From NCBI GenBank assembly GCA_052389555.1, contig JBQTHV010000015.1, forward strand, positions 1 through 64,000: a stretch of 64,000 nt of DNA, written 5' to 3'. The position numbers and the translations under genes are program-made. This document shows positions 9,262-18,113 of the stretch, piece by piece. The notes under the pieces were generated by a model. The model saw nothing but the letters and a program-made list of their open reading frames with translations, did not search any database and was not told the origin of the DNA. This stretch comes from JABFSM01 sp052389555. GTDB lineage: Bacteria; Gemmatimonadota; Gemmatimonadetes; Gemmatimonadales; GWC2-71-9. Numbering within the stretch: position 1 is the stretch's first letter; the number at the start of each line of letters is the position of its first letter.

Positions 9262-9587
9262 TGCGGACGACGATCACGGCCCGGCATTGTGAAGTGAGTG
9301 ACGCGCTGCGCGCGCGAACCCGGAAGGTGGCCGCCCGGCTGGCTCAGCTTTCGCCTCACGCGCTCGAGGCGACCTTCGTGTTCGATGTCGCGCCGCTCTT
9401 CCATTCGGTGGAGATCCGCCTGCATGTCCGGGGCAAGCGGATGCTGATGGGCGTGGGCAAGGGACCCGACCATCGCACCGCGCTGGACCGCGCCGAGGAA
9501 AAGCTCCGCCCGCAACTGGTGAAATCGGCCGAGGTGCGCCAGCGGGCCCGGGGCCTGGGGGTACGAAAGGTCCGGCGATCCCCGTGA
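9258..9587 (+). CDS. hpf: Ribosome hibernation promoting factor (short HPF/RaiA type)
   Basis: 109 residues, the short single-domain form lacking the C-terminal dimerisation domain of long HPF. TITARHCEVSDALRARTRKVAARL at the N-terminus and the later DRAEEKLRPQLVK helix match the S30AE domain, which sits in the decoding centre of inactive ribosomes. Tandem ATGs at 9258 and 9261 are possible starts. It lies directly before HPr kinase, recalling the proteobacterial rpoN-hpf-ptsN-rapZ-npr cluster, which also joins HPF to PTS-type phosphocarriers. Confidence 0.9.
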   Translation: MMRTTITARHCEVSDALRARTRKVAARLAQLSPHALEATFVFDVAPLFHSVEIRLHVRGKRMLMGVGKGPDHRTALDRAEEKLRPQLVKSAEVRQRARGLGVRKVRRSP

Positions 9588-10549
9588 CCCTACGCCCTCG
9601 CGATCTCCTCTCGCGCCGGGGAGATCCGCTCCAGCTCGAATCGCTCACCGGAGAGCAGGGGCTCGACCGTCCGCTCGCCAACCAGGATGTGGCGAATCCG
9701 GGGCTCGTCCTCGCGGGTTATGCCGACCGGTTCGTGCCCGACCGGGTGCACGTGTTAGGCGAAACCGAGATCGGCTACCTCCAGTCAATCGGCGAGGACG
9801 GGATCAAGCGTGCGCTGGAGCACTTCCTGGGGTTTGACCCGCCCTGCATCTTCGTGACCAAGGGACAGGAGGTGCCGCCGCTCCTGGTCACCATGGCCAA
9901 GCTGCGCGGCATCCCGGTGCTCCGGAGCCGGCTCAAGACCGGCGAGTTCTACCGCCGGATCAAGCCGATCCTGGAGGATTCGTTCGCGCCGCGCACCACG
10001 GTGCACGGGTCGCTCGCTGACGTGTACGGGGTGGGGCTGCTCTTCACCGGGCGGTCCGGGATCGGGAAGAGCGAATGCGTGCTCGATCTGGTGGAGCGGG
10101 GCCACCGCCTGGTGGCCGACGACGTGGTGCTGATTACCCGCAAAGGGCAGGACGTCCTGATCGGCCAGGGCCATGAGCTCGCGGCGCACCACATGGAGAT
10201 CCGCGGCATCGGGCTGATCGACGTGAAGGCCCTGTTCGGGATTCGCGCGGTGCGGGCCCAGAAGCGGATCGAGGTGGTGGTCCAGCTGGAGGACTGGGAA
10301 AAGGCCCGCGACGCCGACCGGACCGGCCTAACCCGCCAGGAGGCCACCATCCTCGAGATCAAGATCCCCAAGGTGATCGTGGGCCTCAATCCGGGCAAGA
10401 ACCTGACGGTGATTTCCGAAGTGGTGGCGATGGCCCACCTGCTCCGGATGACCGGGGTCGATATCGCCACCGCGTTCAACGACCGGTTGATCCGGCGGAT
10501 GATGGAGCAGCGGGGGCTGCGCGAGTACCTCCAGGAAGACTACGAATGA
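9584..10549 (+). CDS. hprK: HPr kinase/phosphorylase
   Basis: 321 residues. Bifunctional enzyme that phosphorylates HPr on Ser46 with ATP or PPi and removes the phosphate again. The Walker A motif is FTGRSGIGKSECVLDL (about residues 154-169), followed by HRLVADDVV and the family signature EIRGIGLIDVKALFGIRAV. The N-terminal domain precedes at residues 1-125. The downstream HPr has a Ser exactly at position 46, so the regulatory pair appears complete. Overlaps hpf and EIIA by four bases each. Confidence 0.96.
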   Translation: MTLRPRDLLSRRGDPLQLESLTGEQGLDRPLANQDVANPGLVLAGYADRFVPDRVHVLGETEIGYLQSIGEDGIKRALEHFLGFDPPCIFVTKGQEVPPLLVTMAKLRGIPVLRSRLKTGEFYRRIKPILEDSFAPRTTVHGSLADVYGVGLLFTGRSGIGKSECVLDLVERGHRLVADDVVLITRKGQDVLIGQGHELAAHHMEIRGIGLIDVKALFGIRAVRAQKRIEVVVQLEDWEKARDADRTGLTRQEATILEIKIPKVIVGLNPGKNLTVISEVVAMAHLLRMTGVDIATAFNDRLIRRMMEQRGLREYLQEDYE

Positions 10550-10920
10550 GCGACCCCCTTCGGGGTGTGGTGGTGGCCCACGGCGATGTGGCCCGGGCCC
10601 TGGTGGGGGCCGCGGAGGAGATCAGCGGGCTGCGGGGGGCCCTCTCCGCCGTGTCGAACAGCGGGTTAGGGCGGGCCGAGCTGGAGCAGCGGGTTATGGA
10701 AGCGGTGGACGGGCATCCGGCCATCGTGTTCGTGGATCTGCCCAGCGGGAGCTGTCTCTTCGCGGCCATGCGGCGGGTGGCGGCGTTGCCGGTGGTGCGG
10801 GTGGTGACCGGCGTGAACTTGGTGATGCTGCTCGAATTCCTGTTTCATCGCGGCGAGCCCATCGACGAGGTGGTTCGGCGGACCGCCGAGAGCGGAGCCA
10901 AAGGCATCGGCGCGCGCTGA
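10546..10920 (+). CDS. PTS mannose-family EIIA component
   Basis: 124 residues. The N-terminus LRGVVVAHGDVARALV places the phosphorylatable His at position 12. The second half contains VRVVTGVNLVMLLEFLF, the family's conserved substrate-site loop. It would accept phosphate from HPr and pass it to the EIIB encoded next. In this operon it is a stand-alone domain, not fused to EIIB as in E. coli ManX. Confidence 0.93.
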   Translation: MSDPLRGVVVAHGDVARALVGAAEEISGLRGALSAVSNSGLGRAELEQRVMEAVDGHPAIVFVDLPSGSCLFAAMRRVAALPVVRVVTGVNLVMLLEFLFHRGEPIDEVVRRTAESGAKGIGAR

Positions 10921-11408
10921 TGTCCATCGTGCTCACCCGGGTCGATGACCGCCTGGTGCACGGCCAGGTGGTGATCGGGTGGGGCCGACCGCTGAGCCTC
11001 GAGCGCATCGTGCTGGTTGATCCGGAAGTGCGGGCGAGCTCTTGGGAGCAGGACCTCTATCGGATGGCGGCGCCGCCCGAAATTGCGCTGGAGTTTCTGA
11101 GCCCCGCCGAAGCGGCGCCCCGGATTCGGGGCTGGCAGGCCGGGCGGGAGCGCGTGATGGTCCTGTTGGGGTCGGTCGCCGCCGCGGCGGAGCTGGTGCG
11201 GCTTTCCTCGCCCGGAAGCGAGGGCGGCATTCGCCGCCTGAACCTGGGCGGCATCCACGCCGGCGCGGGCCGCACCGAGCGGTTGCGATATCTCCACCTG
11301 TCCGAGGAGGAAACCGCCACGCTCGCGGACCTCGAACGCCGCGGTCTCCAAATCACCGCGCAGGATGTACCGACCTCGCGGCCGATCCCGCTTCGGGAGC
11401 TCGGATGA
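10920..11408 (+). CDS. PTS mannose-family EIIB component
   Basis: 162 residues, normal length. The signature VLTRVDDRLVHGQVVIGW gives the active-site His14, which receives phosphate from EIIA and gives it to the incoming sugar. RRLNLGGIHAGAGRTERLRYLHLSEEE matches the conserved NVGG-type region of the family. It overlaps EIIA by one base and EIIC by four. Confidence 0.95.
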   Translation: MSIVLTRVDDRLVHGQVVIGWGRPLSLERIVLVDPEVRASSWEQDLYRMAAPPEIALEFLSPAEAAPRIRGWQAGRERVMVLLGSVAAAAELVRLSSPGSEGGIRRLNLGGIHAGAGRTERLRYLHLSEEETATLADLERRGLQITAQDVPTSRPIPLRELG

Positions 11409-12076
11409 CGGAGATCGCGGTGGTTCCCCTGCTCGTATGGGCGACCCTCGCCGGCCTTGATCTCGCCAGCGTGCTGCAGGGTCTGCTCAACCGGCCGCTG
11501 GTAGCGGGCGGGATTGCCGGCGCGATCATCGGGGACCCGGCGACCGGGCTGGTGGTCGGCGGCGCGCTGGAGCTCTACGCGCTCGACGTGCTGCCGGTCG
11601 GCTCGGCGCGGTATCCCGACTACGGCGCGGCCTCGGTGGCCGCGGTGGTGTACGGGGCGGGCCAGCCGTGGGCCAGCGGGTTAGGCCCCGCCGTGCTGCT
11701 CGGCCTGGTGCTCGGGCAGATCGGCGGCTGGGGCGTAGTCCAGCATCGGCGCGCCAACGCCGCCTCCCTGGCGCGACGCCTGGCAGCGCTCGACCGAGGC
11801 GACCGCGGCGTCGCCCCGAGGCTGCACCGGCTCGGGCTGGTGCACGATCTGATCCGGAGTCTCGGGCTGGCCCTCCTCGGAATCGGGGCGGCGGCGTTCC
11901 TCGGCCGGGTGCCGCGGATCGATCCGGACACGGGATACCTTCTCACGCTGGTGGCGGTGGGGGGCGGGGTATTCGCCGCGATCGGCGGCGCGCTGCACCG
12001 GGCCGGCACCCCGAGGCGGATAGCCTGGCTGGGCGGCGGCTTGGCGCTTGGGGTGCTGCTGGTGGAGTTCCGATGA
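11405..12076 (+). CDS. PTS mannose-family EIIC membrane component
   Basis: 223 residues starting at ATG 11405, which overlaps the EIIB stop; upstream frame extension is a shadow. Several transmembrane helices are visible and the conserved stretch LNRPLVAGGIAGAIIGDPATGLVVGGALELYAL matches the EIIC sugar-channel signature. The protein is a little shorter than E. coli ManY (about 266 residues). With EIID it forms the membrane sugar translocator. The sugar specificity is not evident. Confidence 0.92.
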   Translation: MTEIAVVPLLVWATLAGLDLASVLQGLLNRPLVAGGIAGAIIGDPATGLVVGGALELYALDVLPVGSARYPDYGAASVAAVVYGAGQPWASGLGPAVLLGLVLGQIGGWGVVQHRRANAASLARRLAALDRGDRGVAPRLHRLGLVHDLIRSLGLALLGIGAAAFLGRVPRIDPDTGYLLTLVAVGGGVFAAIGGALHRAGTPRRIAWLGGGLALGVLLVEFR

Positions 12077-12810
12077 AGGCCCGCCTCCGCGCCCTGATTC
12101 GACTGTTTACCCTGCAGGCCTCGTACACCTATGAGCGCTTGCAGGGAACCGGCATCGCCGTGGCGCAGGAGCCGCTGCTCGAACCCCTGGGCAAGGACTC
12201 GGAACGAGCCGCCGCGGCGCGGGCTCGCTCCGCGCAGTACTTCAACGCCCATCCCTTTCTCGCCGGGATTGCGGTCGGCGCGCTCTCCCGCGCCGAACTC
12301 GCCGGGGAGGAGGGCAACCGGATCCTGCGGCTCCGCACCGCGCTGTCCGGGCCGCTCGGCGCGTTGGGTGATCAGTTGTTCTGGGCCGGTATCGTGCCGG
12401 CCATCATGGCGCTGGCGCTGCTGGCGGCGACCGTCGGATGGGGTACCGAGGCGCTGATCGGCGTGGTCATCGGATACAACGTGTGCCGGTTCCTCATCAC
12501 GGATTGGGGACTGCGGTTGGGGCTGACCTATGGCAGCGCGGTGGCCGGTGAGCTGAGTCATTCCCGGCTCCGGGACGTCGCCAATGGGGCCGGTGCGGTG
12601 GCCGCCCTCGGGATCGGACTTGCGGTGCCGGGAGTGGCCCAGTGGCTGCTGACGGGCAGCCGGGGGGCCGGATCGCTGACGGGCCTGCTGCTCCTGCTTG
12701 CCGGGGCGGCCGGGTTCGGTGTCCTAACCCGCAAGCGCCACCTGCCGATCCCCCTGCTCGTGATGATCGTGAGCGTCGTGATCCTCCTGCTGAAGCGGAG
12801 CGTGGCATGA
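12073..12810 (+). CDS. PTS mannose-family EIID membrane component
   Basis: 245 residues from ATG 12073. Family markers are the N-terminal LFTLQASYTYERLQGTGIAVA, the soluble region with YFNAHPFLAGIAVGA, and the membrane region GPLGALGDQLFWAGIVPAIMALAL. The C-terminal half carries several hydrophobic helices. Its partner EIIC lies directly upstream with a four-base overlap. EIID occurs only in the mannose class of PTS. Confidence 0.93.
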   Translation: MKARLRALIRLFTLQASYTYERLQGTGIAVAQEPLLEPLGKDSERAAAARARSAQYFNAHPFLAGIAVGALSRAELAGEEGNRILRLRTALSGPLGALGDQLFWAGIVPAIMALALLAATVGWGTEALIGVVIGYNVCRFLITDWGLRLGLTYGSAVAGELSHSRLRDVANGAGAVAALGIGLAVPGVAQWLLTGSRGAGSLTGLLLLLAGAAGFGVLTRKRHLPIPLLVMIVSVVILLLKRSVA

Positions 12811-13073
12811 CCGAAGTCACCGCCACGATCGTCAATCCGCTGGGGCTCCATGCCCGTCCGGCAGCGCAGTTTGTGAAACTGGCCAATACCTTCCAGAGTG
12901 ACATCGAGATGCTCAAGGAAGGAGTCCCGGTCAACGGCAAGAGTATCATGGGGGTGATGGTCCTGGCCGCGGAGTGCGGGAGTACGATCACCATTCGGGC
13001 GAACGGTGCCGACGAGGACGCCGCGGTGCAGGCGCTCGCCGGGCTGGTGCGCTCGGGATTCGGGGAAGCATGA
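12807..13073 (+). CDS. ptsH: HPr phosphocarrier protein
   Basis: 88 residues from ATG 12807, the normal HPr length. Both regulatory sites are visible: the catalytic His15 in NPLGLHARPAAQF and the regulatory Ser46 in NGKSIMGVMVLAAECG. It receives phosphate from EI at His15 and is a substrate of HprK at Ser46. It overlaps both EIID and EI by four bases. Confidence 0.97.
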   Translation: MTEVTATIVNPLGLHARPAAQFVKLANTFQSDIEMLKEGVPVNGKSIMGVMVLAAECGSTITIRANGADEDAAVQALAGLVRSGFGEA

Positions 13074-14896
13074 GTGACGAGCGGGTGCTGCGCGGCGTGG
13101 GGGTGTCGCCCGGGCTGGCCTATGCGCCGGCGATCGTGCTGCACTGGCGGTTCCCCGACGTGCCGGACCGCGCGGTGGAGCCGGGCGAAGTGGAGGGGGA
13201 GGTCCGCCGCCTCCACGAGGCGGTCGCCGCCGTGGTCGCGAGCCTCAACCGGCTCCGGGAGCGGGTGCTCGAGCGCGCGGGTTATGAGGAAAGCCAGATC
13301 TTCGAAGCGCAGATCATGATGGCGCAGGACCCCGAATTCTTCGCCGGGGTCGAGCAGCTGATCCGCAAGAACAACCTGAGCGCCGAAACCGCCTACGAGT
13401 TCAAGGCGCTGGAGCTCCGCGCCGCGTGGGGCAGCGCGGGGACCCGGCTCCGGGAACGGCTCGCCGATCTCCTGGCGACCCAGATCCGGGTGCTGCGCCA
13501 TCTCATGGGGGAGCGGGAGGACGAGGTCTTCGGCATCAAGGACCACCGCCACGTCATCATCGTGGCGCACGAGCTCTATCCCGGCCTGACCGTGCAGCTC
13601 GACCGGGAGCAGCTCCTCGGCCTGCTCGCCGAGGAAGGCACCCGGACCTCCCACGCCGCGATTCTGGCTCACTCCCTCGGCATTCCCTGCGTGATGGGTG
13701 CTCCCGGAGCGGCCTCCCGAATCAAGTCGGGCACTATGATCCTGCTCGATGGGACGACCGGCACCGTTCTCATCGAGCCCACCATTGCCGAGCTCGAGGC
13801 GGCCCAGGCCACCGCGGCCCGCCGCCACCGGATGGAGCTCGAGCTCGAGGCCCAGACCCGCGAGCCCGCGACCACACCCGATGGAGTCCGGATGACGCTG
13901 ATGGGGAACGTCGATCTCCCGGATGAGATCGAGGTGGCGGTACGTCATGGCGCCGAGGGGGTAGGCCTGTTGCGAACCGAGTTCCTGGTGGCCGGCCGCG
14001 CCCATCTCCCGAGCGAGGACGAGCAGTTCCAGTATTTCCGCCGGGTGGCGGCTTCCTTCGGGGATGCCCTGGTCGTTGTCCGCACCTACGACCTCGGGGG
14101 GGACAAGTTTCCAGCGGCGTTCGCAGCGCCGCCGGAGACCAACCCGTTCCTCGGCTGGCGCTCGATTCGGGTTTGCCTCGATCAACCCGAGATCTTCCGG
14201 CCCCAGCTGCGTGCGATTCTCCGGGCCGCGGCGGACCGCAAGCTCCAGGTGATGCTCCCGCTCGTCACCCGGGTCCATGAGGTGGTGGAGGCTCGCAAAC
14301 TGCTCGCGGAGGAAGCCGAGAAGCTGCTCCAAGAAGGCGTGCGGGCCGCCCCCGGCGTACCGATGGGCGTGATGGTCGAGACGCCGGCCGCAGTGGCCAT
14401 TGCCGACCGGCTCGCGGAGGTGAGCGCGTTCTTCAGCATCGGGACCAATGACCTGACCCAGTACGCGCTCGCGGTCGATCGCGGCAACGCGCATCTCGCT
14501 TCCCGCTTCACGCCGCATGATCCCGCGATCATTCGGATGCTGCGCGATGTCCTGGCCGCCGGAACCGCGAGAGGGATTCCGGTGAGCGTCTGTGGGGAGA
14601 TGGCTTCTGAGCCGCTCTTCGCGCTGCTCCTCATGGGGCTCGGCTTTACCACGCTGTCGGTCGCTCCCCCGGTCCTGCCGCTCCTCAAGTGGTTGGTGCG
14701 TTCGGTGCCCGCTGAGGCGGCCCGGGAGGCCGCCGACGCCGCGATCGAGGCAGACAGTCCGGAGGAGATCAGCATGATTCTCCGTTCGACCCTGAGCCGG
14801 TACGTGGATCTGCGCCTCATGGCTCCCGAGAGCGCATTGCCGGGGCGGATCAGTGGTGCTAGGTTCACCCCAACCCGCGTGAACGGTGACCAGTGA
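13070..14896 (+). CDS. ptsI: PTS enzyme I (phosphoenolpyruvate-protein phosphotransferase)
   Basis: 608 residues from ATG 13070. Starts the phosphorelay by autophosphorylating with PEP. The active-site His is about residue 195 in EEGTRTSHAAILAHSLGIP. The PEP-binding C-terminal domain shows GAEGVGLLRTEFLV, TYDLGGDK, NPFLGWRSIR and FSIGTNDLTQYALAVDRGN. The N-terminus RGVGVSPGLAYAPA is typical. It is the last gene of the long unit; a short repeat array and metK follow. Confidence 0.97.
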   Translation: MSDERVLRGVGVSPGLAYAPAIVLHWRFPDVPDRAVEPGEVEGEVRRLHEAVAAVVASLNRLRERVLERAGYEESQIFEAQIMMAQDPEFFAGVEQLIRKNNLSAETAYEFKALELRAAWGSAGTRLRERLADLLATQIRVLRHLMGEREDEVFGIKDHRHVIIVAHELYPGLTVQLDREQLLGLLAEEGTRTSHAAILAHSLGIPCVMGAPGAASRIKSGTMILLDGTTGTVLIEPTIAELEAAQATAARRHRMELELEAQTREPATTPDGVRMTLMGNVDLPDEIEVAVRHGAEGVGLLRTEFLVAGRAHLPSEDEQFQYFRRVAASFGDALVVVRTYDLGGDKFPAAFAAPPETNPFLGWRSIRVCLDQPEIFRPQLRAILRAAADRKLQVMLPLVTRVHEVVEARKLLAEEAEKLLQEGVRAAPGVPMGVMVETPAAVAIADRLAEVSAFFSIGTNDLTQYALAVDRGNAHLASRFTPHDPAIIRMLRDVLAAGTARGIPVSVCGEMASEPLFALLLMGLGFTTLSVAPPVLPLLKWLVRSVPAEAAREAADAAIEADSPEEISMILRSTLSRYVDLRLMAPESALPGRISGARFTPTRVNGDQ

Positions 14897-14964
14897 ACCG
14901 GGGTAAGCGGGCCGCCTCACGATAGCAGCGCACGCCGCCCAAGCTCCCTGGCTCGCCGTTTGCA

Positions 14965-15020
14965 TTCACACTTCGCCGTTCGGCTTTCACCCTTCACTTT
15001 TCACTTTCCAATCCTTCACT
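14965..15020. repeat. Heptamer array, family F
   Basis: Degenerate tandem units of seven bases around TTCACTT (variants TTCACAC, TTCGCCG, TTCGGCT, TTCACCC) fill the gap between ptsI and metK and run to five bases before the metK ATG. Only one arm is seen. No SAM-riboswitch-like structure was recognised in this leader. Confidence 0.65.
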
Positions 15021-15024
15021 GTTG

Positions 15025-16248
<1,224 letters not shown>

Positions 16249-16268
16249 CGCAACGGGAGAGGAGTGTC

Positions 16269-16760
16269 ATGGTTCGGATGCGGGTGGCCCACCTGGGGCT
16301 GGATCGTGCGACCAACACCCCGGTCGTCGTGCTTCGCGAGGAAGACGGCGAGCGGACCCTCCCCATCTGGATCGGGGCTTCCGAGGCCAACGCCATCGCG
16401 CTGGAACTCCAGGGTGTCAAGCCCGAGCGGCCGCTCACCCACGACTTGATGAAGCGACTCGTATCCGGGCTGGGTGGCGAGCTTCGCCGGGTGCTGATCG
16501 CCGGGCTGCGCGAGAATACCTACCTCGCGCAGCTGCTGATCTATCGGGGGACCGAGGTGTTCGAGGTTGATGCCCGGCCGTCGGATAGCATTGCCCTCGC
16601 GCTCCGGATGAACGCGCCGATCTTTTCCGAAGAAGATTTGCTCGACCGCACCGCACGCAGCTCGGACGCCTCCCCTCAGCAGCCCGGCGGCGATCCCGAG
16701 GCGCTGAAGCGGTTCCTCGAAGGACTCGATCCCCAGGATCTCGGACGATTCCAACCCTAG
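16269..16760 (+). CDS. Bifunctional nuclease family (DUF151) protein
   Basis: 163 residues from ATG 16269, preceded by a purine-rich GGGAGAGGAG. The DUF151 core is recognisable: PVVVLREEDGERTLPIWIGASEANAIALELQGV, RPLTHDLMKRLV and EVDARPSDSIALALRMNAPIF. Some members have RNase/DNase activity, but the physiological role is unclear. A short acidic tail follows. It lies 20 bases after metK, so co-transcription is likely. Confidence 0.9.
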   Translation: MVRMRVAHLGLDRATNTPVVVLREEDGERTLPIWIGASEANAIALELQGVKPERPLTHDLMKRLVSGLGGELRRVLIAGLRENTYLAQLLIYRGTEVFEVDARPSDSIALALRMNAPIFSEEDLLDRTARSSDASPQQPGGDPEALKRFLEGLDPQDLGRFQP

Positions 16761-16762
16761 CA

Positions 16763-16820
16763 AGACGGCAGGGCGGCAGGACGGCAGGACGGCTCGGCCG
16801 CTGGACGGTTGGACGGCTGG
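16763..16820. repeat. Octamer array, family G
   Basis: Degenerate tandem copies of GGACGGCA (variants GGGCGGCA, GGACGGCT, GGACGGTT) with eight-base periodicity begin right after the stop of the DUF151 gene and run into the presumed signal-peptide region of the next gene. A related run is embedded in btuF at about 18617-18650. Confidence 0.7.
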
Positions 16821-16840
16821 TTCTGCTCGTTACCGTCCTC

Positions 16841-17926
16841 ATGCCTAACCTGCTGCTTGCTCAAAGCCGCGCCGGTGGGCGGGTGGTCAGACTCGCCGAG
16901 GGCGATACCCTGCCGGTGGGACGGGTGGCGGTCGTGCTTCACCGCGTGGGCGCTTCCGCGCAAGGTCCGATCGACACGGTCACCAGCGATGCCCGCGGCC
17001 GGTTTGCCGTCCGGTTCCGCGCCGACTCTGGCGCGATCTACCTCCTCAGTGTCCGGTATCGGGACATCGAGTACTTCTCGCAGCCGGTGAGCCCGGACCC
17101 CGGCCGACCCGACACGGGCCTGGTGCTGGTGGTCGCGGACACCTCGAGCGCGGCGCTCATCCGGGTTCCGGAACGCACTATCCTGGTCGCGAGGCCGGAC
17201 CAGTCGGGTAGCCGTACCGTGATCGACTGGATCGTCCTCGCGAATCCGGGTGAGCGCACCCGGGTGCCCGCCGACAGCGTTCCCTCGTGGGGGATGCCGC
17301 TCCCACCGGAGGCGCAGAACGTGGAACTGGCCGAAGCCCATCTCAGCCAGTTCTCGCCCGACGCCCTGGAGTTCCGCCGGGACAGCGTGCTTGTCTTCGC
17401 GCCGCTCTCGCCGGGCCGGAAAGAGCTGGTCCTCCAGTATCGGGTCCCGGCCGGCGAGCGCGCGCTCACGATTCCTCTGCCGGCGAGCGACTCGGTCTTC
17501 CTCCTGCTGGAGGAATCGGACGCCAGCGTGGTGGGACCCGGCCTAACCCGCGGCACCCCGCAGCGGGTGGAGGATCGGGTCTTCCAGCGTTGGGCCGGAG
17601 CCGGCGCCGGCGACCCCGCCGAACCGATCGAGGTCCGGTTTCCCTCCCCGGGGCTCGCCCGGGGGACCGTGCTGGCATTGGTGCTCGTCGCGGCCGGGTT
17701 GGGGTTCGCGGCACTCGCCATCGTGCAGCTCCGGGGTCGCGGCCCCGGCCTCGCGCCGGAACTCCATCCGGTTGCCCTGGCCGATGCGATCGCACGACTG
17801 GACACGCATTACCTCGCACCCGGCGCAAGCTTTCCCTCCGACGAGCTCGAGCGCTATCGCATGCAGCGCGCCGCGCTCAAGCAGCGGCTCGAGCGCGCTC
17901 TTGCCAGCGCCCGGCGGGGCTCCTAA
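16841..17926 (+). CDS. Membrane-anchored protein with a carboxypeptidase-regulatory-like N-domain, function unknown
   Basis: 361 residues from ATG 16841. The frame is open further upstream and codes for a hydrophobic run (LVLLVTVL) preceded by Arg-rich codons from the octamer array, but it has no ATG, GTG or TTG there. With the ATG the signal peptide would be truncated (MPNLLLAQS), so the true start may be non-canonical or the array may have replaced it. Residues 10-110 look like a beta-sandwich domain, and residues 110-275 form a second beta-rich region. A transmembrane helix is at about 278-302, followed by a cytoplasmic tail with a Leu/Arg-rich coiled segment. No family name is assigned. 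Confidence 0.65.
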   Translation: MPNLLLAQSRAGGRVVRLAEGDTLPVGRVAVVLHRVGASAQGPIDTVTSDARGRFAVRFRADSGAIYLLSVRYRDIEYFSQPVSPDPGRPDTGLVLVVADTSSAALIRVPERTILVARPDQSGSRTVIDWIVLANPGERTRVPADSVPSWGMPLPPEAQNVELAEAHLSQFSPDALEFRRDSVLVFAPLSPGRKELVLQYRVPAGERALTIPLPASDSVFLLLEESDASVVGPGLTRGTPQRVEDRVFQRWAGAGAGDPAEPIEVRFPSPGLARGTVLALVLVAAGLGFAALAIVQLRGRGPGLAPELHPVALADAIARLDTHYLAPGASFPSDELERYRMQRAALKQRLERALASARRGS

Positions 17927-17942
17927 GTTCGCCGATACCATC

Positions 17943-18080
17943 ACGACGCGGACGCTCGGAAGCCGGTGCGATGCCGGCGCGGCCCCGCCACTGTGAGGGG
18001 CGCAGCAACCCCTGCTCACCCGCCACTGGGCAACTGGGAAGGCGAGCGGGAGCCCCAAGCCAGGAGACCTCCTGCGTCGT
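17943..18080 (+). promoter_or_regulatory. Cobalamin riboswitch
   Basis: The outer stem pairs ACGACGC (17943-17949) with GCGTCGT (18074-18080). Inside are the conserved core elements GGTGCGATGCCGG, CCGCCACTGTGA and the B12 box AAGCCAGGAGACCT at 18056-18069. Downstream, CCCTC (18094-18098) can pair with GAGGG (18103-18107) that forms part of the GGAGGGG Shine-Dalgarno before the btuF GTG at 18114. This suggests control at translation initiation when adenosylcobalamin or a related corrinoid binds. Confidence 0.9.
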
Positions 18081-18113
18081 GTCACCCGCAGTTCCCTCGG
18101 GGGAGGGGTCAGG

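Noticed and set aside
12497..14965. 822-codon open frame on the minus strand opposite EIID, HPr and enzyme I
   Set aside because: A GC-rich shadow: the plus-strand genes have complete family motifs and the antisense product is compositionally biased with no recognisable domain.
14897..15024. SAM riboswitch upstream of metK
   Set aside because: The gap is mainly a TTCACTT-type array and shows none of the SAM-I/II core motifs.
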